The notes below the pieces were generated by a model. It searched no databases and was not told where the DNA came from. It saw nothing but the letters and a program-made list of their open reading frames with translations. From Pseudomonas sp. UBA5782 (lineage in GTDB: Bacteria > Pseudomonadota > Gammaproteobacteria > Pseudomonadales > Pseudomonadaceae), in assembly GCA_002418465.1 (NCBI GenBank), contig DIEE01000090.1, positions 9,896 through 21,975 on the forward strand: a stretch of DNA of 12,080 nucleotides, written 5' to 3'. Shown piece by piece: positions 1-6,192 of the stretch (its first letter is position 1; every line of letters starts with the position of its first letter). The translations under genes and the position numbers were made by a program.

Positions 1-1086
1 CAGCACGGCCTCGATCATACCCGCGATTTCGTTGAAGCGGATGCGCCGCTCGAGAAAGGCGGCCACCGCCACCTCGTTCGCGGCGTTAAGCATGGCCGGT
101 GCCGTGCCGCCAACTTCGGCGCACTGCCGGGCCAGGCGCAGGCAGGGGAAGCGCTGCTCGTCGGGGCGCTGGAAATCGAGACGGCCGACGGCGAACAGGT
201 CGAGCGGCGACACGCCGGAGTCGATCCGCTCCGGCCAGGCGAGGGCGTGGGCGATCGGCGTGCGCATGTCGGGATTGCCCAGTTGGGCGAGCACCGAACC
301 GTCGACATAGTCGACCAGCGAATGGATGACGCTCTGCGGGTGGATCACCACCTCGACCTGCGAGGGACGCGCATCGAACAGCCAGCAAGCCTCGATCAGT
401 TCCAGCCCCTTGTTCATCATGCTCGCCGAATCGACGGATATCTTCCGCCCCATCGACCAGTTCGGATGGCTGCAGGCCTGCTCGGGGCTGACGTCCGCCA
501 GCGCCTCCAGCGGCGTTTCGCGGAACGGCCCGCCGGAGGCGGTCAACAGGATGCGCCGCACGCCGACCGGCGCCAGGCCCTTGGCATAGTTGCCGGGCAG
601 GCACTGGAAAATCGCGTTGTGCTCGCTGTCGATCGGCAGCAGCACCGAGCCGCTGCGACGAACCGCCTGCATGAACAACGCGCCGGACATGACCAGCGCT
701 TCCTTGTTCGCCAGCAGCACGCGCTTGCCTGCCTCCACCGCGGCGAGCGTCGGCTCCAGACCGGCCGCACCGACGATCGCCGCCATCAGCGTGTCGACCT
801 CGGGATGCTTGGCCACTTCGCACAAGCCCGGCTTGCCGGCGAGCACGCGGATATCCAGGCCGGCCGCGATCAGGCGTTCCTGCAGACGCCGCGCCGCGAC
901 ATCCGTCGGCACCACGGCGAAGCGCGGACGATGGCGCAGGCACAGCGCTTCCAGCTCATCCAGGCGACTGAATGCGGTCAGCGCGAACACCTGATAACGC
1001 TCAGGATGGCGGGCAATGACGTCGAGGGTGCTGAGACCGATGGAACCGGTGGCGCCAAGTACGGTAATGCGTTGCGCTTGGCTCAC
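1..1086 (-). CDS. dxr: 1-deoxy-D-xylulose 5-phosphate reductoisomerase (partial, C-terminus cut by window edge)
   Basis: Converts 1-deoxy-D-xylulose 5-phosphate to 2-C-methyl-D-erythritol 4-phosphate with NADPH, the committed step of the non-mevalonate isoprenoid pathway, in the cytosol. The frame stays open from a GTG at 1086-1084 to the left edge and gives 362 residues; the family is about 395-400 long, so roughly 35 are missing. It begins MSQAQRITVLGATGSIG, with the NADPH-binding GATGSIG at residues 11-17. The metal-binding Asp and Glu of the PIDSEHN motif are D153 and E155, and the third metal ligand is E229 in NKGLE. SGGPFRETP and HPNWSMGRK are also present. The GTG overlaps the cdsA stop as GTGA, which suggests translational coupling; no ATG fits the conserved N-terminus. 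Its product pathway feeds UppS, encoded just upstream. Family identity is certain; the GTG start is very likely. Confidence 0.97.
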   Translation of the reverse strand, partial: MSQAQRITVLGATGSIGLSTLDVIARHPERYQVFALTAFSRLDELEALCLRHRPRFAVVPTDVAARRLQERLIAAGLDIRVLAGKPGLCEVAKHPEVDTLMAAIVGAAGLEPTLAAVEAGKRVLLANKEALVMSGALFMQAVRRSGSVLLPIDSEHNAIFQCLPGNYAKGLAPVGVRRILLTASGGPFRETPLEALADVSPEQACSHPNWSMGRKISVDSASMMNKGLELIEACWLFDARPSQVEVVIHPQSVIHSLVDYVDGSVLAQLGNPDMRTPIAHALAWPERIDSGVSPLDLFAVGRLDFQRPDEQRFPCLRLARQCAEVGGTAPAMLNAANEVAVAAFLERRIRFNEIAGMIEAVL

Positions 1087-1898
1087 GGCGTAGCCCAGCC
1101 GGCGACCCAGAGCAGCACGGCGAAGGTCGGGATGGCAGCGGTCAGGCTGTCGATGCGATCAAGCACGCCGCCGTGACCAGGCAACAGATTGCTGCTGTCC
1201 TTGAGGCCGGACTGGCGCTTGAACATGCTTTCGGTCAGATCACCGACCACCGAGATCGCCACCACCACCGCCGCGCCAGCCAGCGCAGGCAGCAGCGTGG
1301 TCGCACCCCAGCCTCGGAACAGGCCGACGACGAGGGTGATCAGCAAGCTGGCGAGCAGGCCACCGAAGAAGCCTTCCCAGCTTTTCCCCGGACTGACGCG
1401 CGGCGCCAGCTTGTGCCGACCGAAACGCCGACCGGAGAAGTAGGCACCGATGTCCGCGCCCCAGACCAGCACCATTACCGCCAGGATCAGCCAGTTGCCC
1501 AGCGGCGACTGCTTGAGAAGCATCAACCCCTGCCAGGCCGGCAGCAGGATCAGCAGACCGATCAGCAGCCGCGCCGGCAGCCCGCTCCAGAAACGCGCGC
1601 TGTCCGGGTAACCGATCACCAGCAGCACCGCCGCCAGCCACCAGAGCATCGCCAGCACCAGCAGCACGCCAGCCAGCGCCGGCAGCAGATAGAGCACGAC
1701 GAGCAGCAGGCCGACCACCGCTGCATAACCCACGCGCTGCGGCTGGGCGACCAGGCCGATCAAGCGCGCCCACTCCCAGGCACCGAGGCAAACCACCACG
1801 CCGATGAACAGCGCGAAGGCTCCGGCTTCCAGAAGGAAGAACCCGCAGAGGGCGATGGGCAGCAGAATCAGCGCGGTGATGATCCGTTGTTTCAGCAT
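1083..1898 (-). CDS. cdsA: Phosphatidate cytidylyltransferase (CDP-diacylglycerol synthase)
   Basis: Integral inner-membrane enzyme that makes CDP-diacylglycerol from phosphatidic acid and CTP, the branch point to phosphatidylethanolamine, phosphatidylglycerol and cardiolipin. The 271-residue protein is very hydrophobic, with several membrane segments between about residues 5 and 150 and more near 180-215 and 255-270. The family signature lies at residues 224-250: it starts SMFKRQSGLKD and ends PGHGGVLDRID. SPGKSWEG is at 169-176. The start is an ATG at 1898-1896, preceded by AGAGGT about 9 bases upstream. It overlaps the end of uppS by 7 bases (ATGCTGA), and its own TGA overlaps the dxr GTG. 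An open frame continues upstream of this ATG, but it lies inside uppS and its translation is not family-like. Length is normal for the family. Confidence 0.97.
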   Translation of the reverse strand: MLKQRIITALILLPIALCGFFLLEAGAFALFIGVVVCLGAWEWARLIGLVAQPQRVGYAAVVGLLLVVLYLLPALAGVLLVLAMLWWLAAVLLVIGYPDSARFWSGLPARLLIGLLILLPAWQGLMLLKQSPLGNWLILAVMVLVWGADIGAYFSGRRFGRHKLAPRVSPGKSWEGFFGGLLASLLITLVVGLFRGWGATTLLPALAGAAVVVAISVVGDLTESMFKRQSGLKDSSNLLPGHGGVLDRIDSLTAAIPTFAVLLWVAGWATP

Positions 1899-2659
1899 TG
1901 AGCCGGTACCTCTGCCGCCATGACCTGCTCGCTGGTCTTGCCGAAGCGGCGTTGGCGGGTAGCGAAATCGGCCAGCGCGTTGCGCATGGCCTCGTGTTTG
2001 AAGTCGGGCCAGAACAGGTCGGAGAAGTACAGCTCGGCGTAGGCCAGCTGCCAGAGCAGGAAGTTGCTGATGCGGTGCTCGCCGCCGGTGCGGATGCACA
2101 GGTCCGGCAACGGCATGTCGCCGGTCGCCAGGTTGCCCTGCAGCATGGCCGGGGAAATCTCCTCGGGGAGCAGATGACCGCTCTGCACTTCGCGCGCCAG
2201 GCGCTGCGCGGCCTGCACGATGTCCCATTGACCGCCATAGTTGGCCGCGATCTGCAGGACGAAACGGGTGTGCCGCTCGGTCAGCGCTTCGACTTCGCGC
2301 ATCGACGCCTGCAGCTCCGGGTGGAAGCGCGAGCGGTCGCCGATGATCTTCAGGCGGATGCCGTTCTCGTTGAGTCGCCGCGCCTCGCGTCGCAGCGCAC
2401 CGAGGAACAGCTCCATCAGCGCACCCACTTCTTCCGCGGGACGCTGCCAGTTCTCGCTGGAAAAGGCGAACAGCGTCAGCACTTCCACGCCTTCGTCGGC
2501 GCAGACCTCGATCACCGCGCGGACAGCATCGACGCCGGCCTTGTGCCCGGCGACGCCCGGCAACAGGCGGCGCTTCGCCCAGCGGTTGTTGCCGTCCATG
2601 ATGATCGCGACATGGCGTGGCACCGCTACGCCCTGCCCGACTTGCTTGGTCTTCTCCAT
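1892..2659 (-). CDS. uppS: Undecaprenyl diphosphate synthase (cis-prenyltransferase)
   Basis: Condenses eight isopentenyl diphosphates onto farnesyl diphosphate to give C55 undecaprenyl diphosphate, the lipid carrier for peptidoglycan and O-antigen. It is a cytosolic, membrane-associated dimer. The 255-residue protein carries the family motifs in order: HVAIIMDGNNRWA at residues 16-28 with catalytic D22, the FSSENW motif at 66-71, IIGD near 105-108, and the diphosphate-binding RTGGEHRIS at 190-198. I chose the ATG at 2659 (MEKTKQ), which sits 20 bases after the frr stop and matches the usual N-terminus. A GTG at 2683 in the same frame overlaps the frr stop as GTGA and would add eight residues, but it has no visible Shine-Dalgarno sequence. 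The ATG itself has only a G-rich stretch upstream, so coupling to frr is plausible. The 3' end overlaps cdsA. Confidence 0.97.
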   Translation of the reverse strand: MEKTKQVGQGVAVPRHVAIIMDGNNRWAKRRLLPGVAGHKAGVDAVRAVIEVCADEGVEVLTLFAFSSENWQRPAEEVGALMELFLGALRREARRLNENGIRLKIIGDRSRFHPELQASMREVEALTERHTRFVLQIAANYGGQWDIVQAAQRLAREVQSGHLLPEEISPAMLQGNLATGDMPLPDLCIRTGGEHRISNFLLWQLAYAELYFSDLFWPDFKHEAMRNALADFATRQRRFGKTSEQVMAAEVPAQC

Positions 2660-2679
2660 GAGCGCGGCCCCGGCTGGCC

Positions 2680-3237
2680 TCACACGGCCATCAGATCGGT
2701 TTCTTTCGCTTCCAGCGCCTTGTCCGCCAGGGCGACGAACTTGTCGGTGAGCTTCTGCACTTCATCGGCGGCACGACGCTCGTCGTCTTCGCTGATTTCC
2801 TTTTCCTTCGACAGGTCCTTGAGCTGCGCCAGTGCGTCGCGACGGATGTTGCGCACGGCAACGCGGGCGTTCTCGGCCTCGGCGCGCGCCTGCTTGGTGT
2901 AGCCCTTGCGGGTTTCCTCGGTTAGCGCGGGCATCGGCACGCGAATCACGGTGCCGGCGTTGGACGGGTTCAGGCCCAGGTCGGAGGTGAGGATGGCCTT
3001 CTCCACCGCAGCGATCATGTTCTTGTCGAACACGCTCAGCTTGAGGGTGCGGGAGTCTTCGACGGAAACGCTGGCCACCTGGTTCAGCGGCACCAAGTCA
3101 CCGTAGGCCGGCACGCGAACGCCGCCGAGGATATCCGGGTGGGCGCGACCGGTACGGATCTTGGCGAACGCGTGGTCCAGCGATTCCAGGGTTTTCTGCA
3201 TGCGCTCCTGCGCGTCTTTCTTGATCTCGTTGATCAT
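2680..3237 (-). CDS. frr: Ribosome recycling factor
   Basis: RRF works with EF-G to split the post-termination ribosome and release mRNA and tRNA. It is 185 residues, the same length as the E. coli protein. KIRTGRAHP at residues 26-34 and the conserved R132 in VRNIRRDA are present. The long-helix sequence patterns at both ends (about 1-30 and 105-185) fit the three-helix-bundle domain, and the central segment (about 31-104) fits the small beta-rich domain. The ATG at 3237 overlaps the pyrH stop as ATGA and has a clear GAGGAAT Shine-Dalgarno about 7-9 bases upstream, inside the end of pyrH. The pyrH-frr pairing is widely conserved in bacteria. Nothing unusual is seen. Confidence 0.98.
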   Translation of the reverse strand: MINEIKKDAQERMQKTLESLDHAFAKIRTGRAHPDILGGVRVPAYGDLVPLNQVASVSVEDSRTLKLSVFDKNMIAAVEKAILTSDLGLNPSNAGTVIRVPMPALTEETRKGYTKQARAEAENARVAVRNIRRDALAQLKDLSKEKEISEDDERRAADEVQKLTDKFVALADKALEAKETDLMAV

Positions 3238-3977
3238 TCGTTCGATTCCTCGATCAGGGTTCCTTCAGCGCCACCCACGACGATGTTCAGCAGGGCGCCG
3301 GGCTTGTTCATGTTGAAGACGCGCAGCGGCATGTTGTGATCGCGGCACAGGCAGATCGCGGTCAGGTCCATCACGGCGAGCTTGCGGTCGAGCACGGCAT
3401 CATAAGTCAGCCGGTCGAACTTCTCCGCATGCGGGTCCTTGAACGGATCGGCGGTGTATACGCCGTCGACCTTGGTCGCCTTGAGCACCACGTCGGCATC
3501 GATTTCGATGGCGCGCAGGCAGGCTGCCGAGTCGGTGGTGAAGAACGGGTTGCCGGTGCCGGCGGAGAAGATCACCACTTCGCCGGACTTCAGGTGACGC
3601 ATGGCCTTGCGCCGGTCGTAGTGGTCGGTGACACCGACCATGGAGATGGCCGACATGACCAGCGCCGGGATGTTCGAGCGCTCCAGCGCGTCGCGCATCG
3701 CCAGGGAGTTCATCACCGTGGCCAGCATGCCCATGTGGTCGCCGGTGACGCGGTCCATGCCGGCGGCGGACAGCGCCGCGCCACGGAACAGGTTGCCGCC
3801 ACCGATCACCAGGCCGACCTGCACGCCGATGCCGACCAGCTGGCCGACTTCCAGCGCCATGCGATCAAGTACTTTCGGGTCGATGCCGAAGTCTTCCGAA
3901 CCCATCAGGGCTTCGCCGCTTAACTTGAGCAGAATCCGTTTATAGCGAGGTTGACGACCACTCACCTGCTGAGCCAT
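3234..3977 (-). CDS. pyrH: Uridylate kinase (UMP kinase)
   Basis: Phosphorylates UMP to UDP with ATP, feeding UTP and CTP synthesis. It is a hexameric enzyme of the amino-acid-kinase fold, and in E. coli it is activated by GTP and inhibited by UTP. The 247-residue protein has KLSGEAL at 18-24, the glycine-rich IGGGNLFRG at 58-66, the acceptor-site stretch GTGNPFFTTD at 140-149, and KVDGVYTADP at 169-178. The start is the ATG at 3977, with AGGAGAGA centred about 12 bases upstream. The frame stays open further upstream, but that translation is arginine-rich and unlike the family. It follows a 209-base gap after tsf and heads the tight pyrH-frr-uppS-cdsA-dxr run; its TGA overlaps the frr ATG. 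Confidence 0.98.
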   Translation of the reverse strand: MAQQVSGRQPRYKRILLKLSGEALMGSEDFGIDPKVLDRMALEVGQLVGIGVQVGLVIGGGNLFRGAALSAAGMDRVTGDHMGMLATVMNSLAMRDALERSNIPALVMSAISMVGVTDHYDRRKAMRHLKSGEVVIFSAGTGNPFFTTDSAACLRAIEIDADVVLKATKVDGVYTADPFKDPHAEKFDRLTYDAVLDRKLAVMDLTAICLCRDHNMPLRVFNMNKPGALLNIVVGGAEGTLIEESNE

Positions 3978-4186
3978 TTGCGTTTCTCTCCTGCGGCGTT
4001 GAGGTTTTTCGGCCCACCAGGGGCCTGCGTATTGCGCTTGGACAGCGCGCCGCTCACGAGTTGCAGCGAAGCGCCAGAAACTTTCGCCGGGCCTGCGCCC
4101 GCCCGACCAAACACTGCCCCCATTTTGACGAAAAGGCCGCACGCGTGAACGGGCAGCCTCTTCGGGGCGACACAGTGTATACCGAC
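3978..4186 (-). other. tsf-pyrH intergenic region with three potential hairpins
   Basis: This 209-base gap has no credible coding frame. Read on the minus strand it holds, in order, a possible terminator (4131-4162, listed separately), a GC-rich hairpin with 7-bp arms 4101-4107 and 4086-4092 and an 8-base loop, and a small hairpin with 5-bp arms 4021-4025 and 4011-4015. The pyrH Shine-Dalgarno follows, at roughly 3985-3992. I see no convincing -35/-10 pair for pyrH; a CAAAAT near 4122-4127 lacks a good -35 element. The gap is where pyrH-frr-uppS-cdsA-dxr transcription would be separated from rpsB-tsf, but the sequence alone does not show a promoter. Confidence 0.5.
4131..4162 (-). terminator. 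Candidate weak intrinsic terminator after tsf
   Basis: Read on the minus strand, AAGAGGCTGC (4162-4153) can pair with GCGGCCTTTT (4140-4131), giving a 10-bp stem with two G-U pairs and a 12-base loop. It lies about 25 bases after the tsf stop. The four Ts are inside the stem and are followed by CGTC, so any termination would be partial. Inferred by eye; no folding energy was calculated. Confidence 0.35.
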
Positions 4187-5056
4187 TTATTGCTTGGTCG
4201 CGGCGACCTGGGCAGCAACTTCGGCAGCGAAGTCGACTTCGGCGCGCTCGATGCCTTCGCCTACTTCGTAGCGAACGAAGGAAACCACTTCGGCACCGGC
4301 TTTCTTGGCCAGATCACCGACCTTGATTTCCGGGTCCTTGACGAACGCTTGCTCGACCAGGCTGGCTTCGGCGAGGAACTTGTTGATACGGCCCTTGACC
4401 ATGTTCTCGACGATGTTTTCCGGCTTGCCGGCGATCTTGTCGGCGTTCAGCGCCAGGAAGATTTCCTTTTCCTTGGCCACGGCTTCTTCGGAAACCTGCG
4501 ACGGGCTGACGAACTGCGGGTTGCTCGCTGCTACGTGCATGGCGATTTCCTTGGCCAGCTCGACGCTGCCACCCTTCAGGGTGACCAGCACGCCGATGCG
4601 GTGACCGTGCAGGTAGGCACCGACGACATCGCCTTCGACACGGGTCAGGCGGCGGATGTTGACGTTCTCGCCGACCTTGGCGACCAGCGCTTCACGGGCG
4701 GATTCCTGAGCGGCGACCAGCGGAGCGGCGTCGGACAGTTTCTCGGCGAAGGCTTTTTCCAGGCTGGCGGAGACGAAGTTCTTGAAGTCGTCCTGCAGGG
4801 CGAGGAAGTCGGTCTGCGAGTTGACTTCGATGATCACGGCGGACTTGTTGTCGTCGGCCACTTTGACGGCGATGGAGCCTTCAGCGGCGATGTTGCCGGC
4901 TTTCTTGGCGGCCTTGATGGCGCCCGCGGCACGCATGTCGTCGATCGCTTTCTCGATGTCGCCACCGGCGGCGGTCAGCGCCTTCTTGCAATCCATCATG
5001 CCTTGGCCAGTACGCTCGCGCAGTTCTTTAACCAGGGCTGCAGTAATTTCTGCCAT
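4187..5056 (-). CDS. tsf: Translation elongation factor Ts
   Basis: EF-Ts is the nucleotide exchange factor that removes GDP from EF-Tu. The 289-residue protein is slightly longer than E. coli EF-Ts. The N-terminal UBA-like domain includes LRERTGQGMMDCKKAL at 12-27. The EF-Tu-contacting core has the NSQTDF motif at 79-84, with the D and F that insert into EF-Tu. The LHGHRIGVLV segment (149-158) and the AMHVAASNP segment (172-180) mark the duplicated core subdomains. The ATG at 5056 has an AGAGGAT Shine-Dalgarno about 8-12 bases upstream. It follows rpsB by 131 bases, with an intrinsic terminator between them, so its level relative to S2 is probably set by partial read-through. It ends TAA and uses strongly biased codons, as expected of a highly expressed gene. 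Confidence 0.98.
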   Translation of the reverse strand: MAEITAALVKELRERTGQGMMDCKKALTAAGGDIEKAIDDMRAAGAIKAAKKAGNIAAEGSIAVKVADDNKSAVIIEVNSQTDFLALQDDFKNFVSASLEKAFAEKLSDAAPLVAAQESAREALVAKVGENVNIRRLTRVEGDVVGAYLHGHRIGVLVTLKGGSVELAKEIAMHVAASNPQFVSPSQVSEEAVAKEKEIFLALNADKIAGKPENIVENMVKGRINKFLAEASLVEQAFVKDPEIKVGDLAKKAGAEVVSFVRYEVGEGIERAEVDFAAEVAAQVAATKQ

Positions 5057-5090
5057 GTTCTTGATCCTCTAGAAAGGTCTTCAACCATTC

Positions 5091-5116
5091 CACCCGATAA
5101 GGATTACAACCGGGTG
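5091..5116 (-). other. Stem-loop in the tsf leader
   Basis: On the minus strand CACCCG (5116-5111) pairs perfectly with CGGGTG (5096-5091) around a 14-base A/T-rich loop. It sits between the rpsB terminator and the tsf Shine-Dalgarno. It has no T-tract, so it is not a terminator. It could stabilise the 5' end of a processed tsf message; that role is inference. Confidence 0.4.
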
Positions 5117-5133
5117 ATCGATTCTGAGGTGGC

Positions 5134-5158
5134 AAAAAGGGGGCCTAGCCCCCTTCTT
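5134..5158 (-). terminator. Intrinsic terminator between rpsB and tsf
   Basis: On the minus strand AAGGGGGC (5155-5148), a TAG loop and GCCCCCTT form an 8-bp, nearly all-GC stem, and the run continues into TTTTT (5138-5134). It begins about 30 bases after the rpsB stop. E. coli also has a partial terminator between rpsB and tsf, so a read-through role here is a reasonable inference. The stem and T-run are directly visible. Confidence 0.85.
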
Positions 5159-5187
5159 GCGCACCGGGTGACGCTAGCGTCGGCTTA

Positions 5188-5928
5188 TCAGCCTTCGGCG
5201 GCCTCGGGAGCGGCTTCTTCGACGAACTCGTCGGCGCCGCCCTGGGCGTTCTGACGGCCTTGCAGCACGGCGTCGGCCATGGCGCCAAGGTACAGCTGAA
5301 CGGCGCGGATGGCGTCGTCGTTACCCGGGATGATGTAGTCAACGCCTTCCGGGCTGCTGTTGGTATCGACGATGCCGATGACCGGGATACCGAGCTTGTT
5401 GGCTTCGGTGATCGCGATGCGCTCGTGGTCGACGTCGACGACGAACAGCGCGTCCGGCAGGCCGCCCATGTCCTTGATACCACCCAGGCTGCGATCCAGT
5501 TTTTCCAGATCGCGAGTGCGCATCAGCGCCTCTTTCTTGGTCAGCTTGGTGAAGGTGCCGTCCTGGGACTGGGTTTCCAGTTCGCGCAGGCGCTTGATCG
5601 AGGCACGGATGGTCTTGTAGTTGGTGAGCATGCCGCCCAACCAGCGGTGGTCGACGAACGGCGAGCCGCAACGGGCCGCTTCTTCGCGAACGATCTTGCC
5701 GGCGGAACGCTTGGTGCCGACGAACAGGATCTTGTTCTTGCCTGCGGACAGCTTTTCAACGAAAGCCAGGGCTTCGTTGAACATCGGCAGGGTTTTTTCC
5801 AGGTTGATGATGTGGATCTTGTTACGCGAGCCGAAAATGTACTTACCCATTTTCGGGTTCCAGTAACGGGTCTGGTGGCCGAAGTGCACACCGGCCTTCA
5901 GCATGTCGCGCATGTTGACTTGAGACAT
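5188..5928 (-). CDS. rpsB: 30S ribosomal protein S2
   Basis: S2 is a late-assembling protein of the small subunit, needed with S1 for mRNA binding. The 246-residue product starts MSQVNMRDMLKAGVHFGHQT. Both family signatures are present: the N-terminal region at 6-27 (AGVHFGHQTRYWNPKM) and the PDALFVVDVDHE...AITEANKLGIPVIGIVDTN region at about 157-190. The acidic tail (EFVEEAAPEAAEG) is typical of proteobacterial S2. The ATG at 5928 has a strong GAGGAAT Shine-Dalgarno 4-7 bases upstream. The gene heads the minus-strand cluster, with its own extended -10 promoter and structured leader upstream and a terminator downstream before tsf. In E. coli, S2 represses rpsB-tsf through the leader, and the same is expected here. 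Confidence 0.98.
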   Translation of the reverse strand: MSQVNMRDMLKAGVHFGHQTRYWNPKMGKYIFGSRNKIHIINLEKTLPMFNEALAFVEKLSAGKNKILFVGTKRSAGKIVREEAARCGSPFVDHRWLGGMLTNYKTIRASIKRLRELETQSQDGTFTKLTKKEALMRTRDLEKLDRSLGGIKDMGGLPDALFVVDVDHERIAITEANKLGIPVIGIVDTNSSPEGVDYIIPGNDDAIRAVQLYLGAMADAVLQGRQNAQGGADEFVEEAAPEAAEG

Positions 5929-6054
5929 TTCTATTCCTCGATAGTCGGGTTAGGCCTCCACGCATCCCAATATCCAACCCTCGCGGGCACCCAGGATATC
6001 GTGTCGATACGTGTGTGGGGTTCAAGCTCTCCGGACTGCATGCCCGTAAAAGCG
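5929..6054 (-). promoter_or_regulatory. rpsB 5' leader, probable S2 autoregulatory RNA element
   Basis: From the inferred transcription start near 6054 to the rpsB ATG the leader is about 126 bases, long for a simple ribosome-binding region. Read on the minus strand, GGGTT (5980-5976) pairs with AACCC (5951-5947). The stem is extended by GG (5975-5974) pairing with CC (5954-5953) across one bulged base, and it encloses GGGATGCGTGGAGG (5968-5955), which resembles the conserved core of gammaproteobacterial rpsB leaders as I remember it. Upstream, GTATCG and CGATAT can form a 6-bp hairpin with an ACA loop (about 6011-5997). GATATCC (6000-5994) can instead pair with GGATATT (5975-5969), so two exclusive folds are possible. 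Feedback by S2 is known in E. coli; applying it here is inference. Confidence 0.7.
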
Positions 6055-6060
6055 GCGCGT

Positions 6061-6089
6061 TTTATACCACAAGGTGGGACGGGCCGAAA
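6061..6089 (-). promoter_or_regulatory. rpsB promoter (extended -10)
   Basis: On the minus strand TGG then TATAAA (6069-6061) is a good extended -10 element. The hexamer 17 bases upstream, TTTCGG (6089-6084), is a poor -35, which fits reliance on the TGn extension. The bases after the -10 are GC-rich (ACGCGCCGC), the type of discriminator found at stringently controlled ribosomal promoters. The start site would be near 6054. Confidence 0.6.
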
Positions 6090-6128
6090 GCATAACCGAC
6101 ATCGGCCTGTCGGGTTTTCGCTGCCGAC

Positions 6129-6158
6129 TTATGGCCGACGGGCTCAAGCTGATAGAAT
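6129..6158 (+). promoter_or_regulatory. map promoter (extended -10)
   Basis: TGATAGAAT at 6150-6158 is an extended -10 (TGn plus TAGAAT). The best -35 candidate is weak: TTATGG at 6129-6134, 18 bases away. Transcription would start near 6165, giving a leader of about 28 bases before the map ATG. It is back to back with the rpsB promoter on the other strand, with about 86 bases between the two -10 boxes. Confidence 0.5.
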
Positions 6159-6192
6159 CGGGCCTTTATTTGTCTTGCGCCAGAGAGTCCCA

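Noticed and set aside
2683..2683. GTG at 2683 as the uppS start.
   Set aside because: It overlaps the frr stop but has no Shine-Dalgarno, and the eight extra residues precede the usual family N-terminus MEKTK; the ATG at 2659 is preferred.
247..2902. Several long plus-strand open frames (247-1176, 1173-1901, 1898-2902) opposite dxr, cdsA and uppS.
   Set aside because: They mirror the minus-strand genes, have no ribosome-binding sites or domains that I recognise, and their composition is typical of antisense frames in high-GC DNA.
4061..5254. Open frame of 397 codons on the plus strand opposite tsf.
   Set aside because: Shadow of tsf: Asp/Gly/Phe-rich translation with no family resemblance, running across the rpsB-tsf terminator.
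5260..6192. In-frame upstream extension of map (would make a 571-residue protein).
   Set aside because: It is antisense to rpsB and spans both promoters. The family N-terminus starts at the ATG at 6193, and 260 residues is the normal length.
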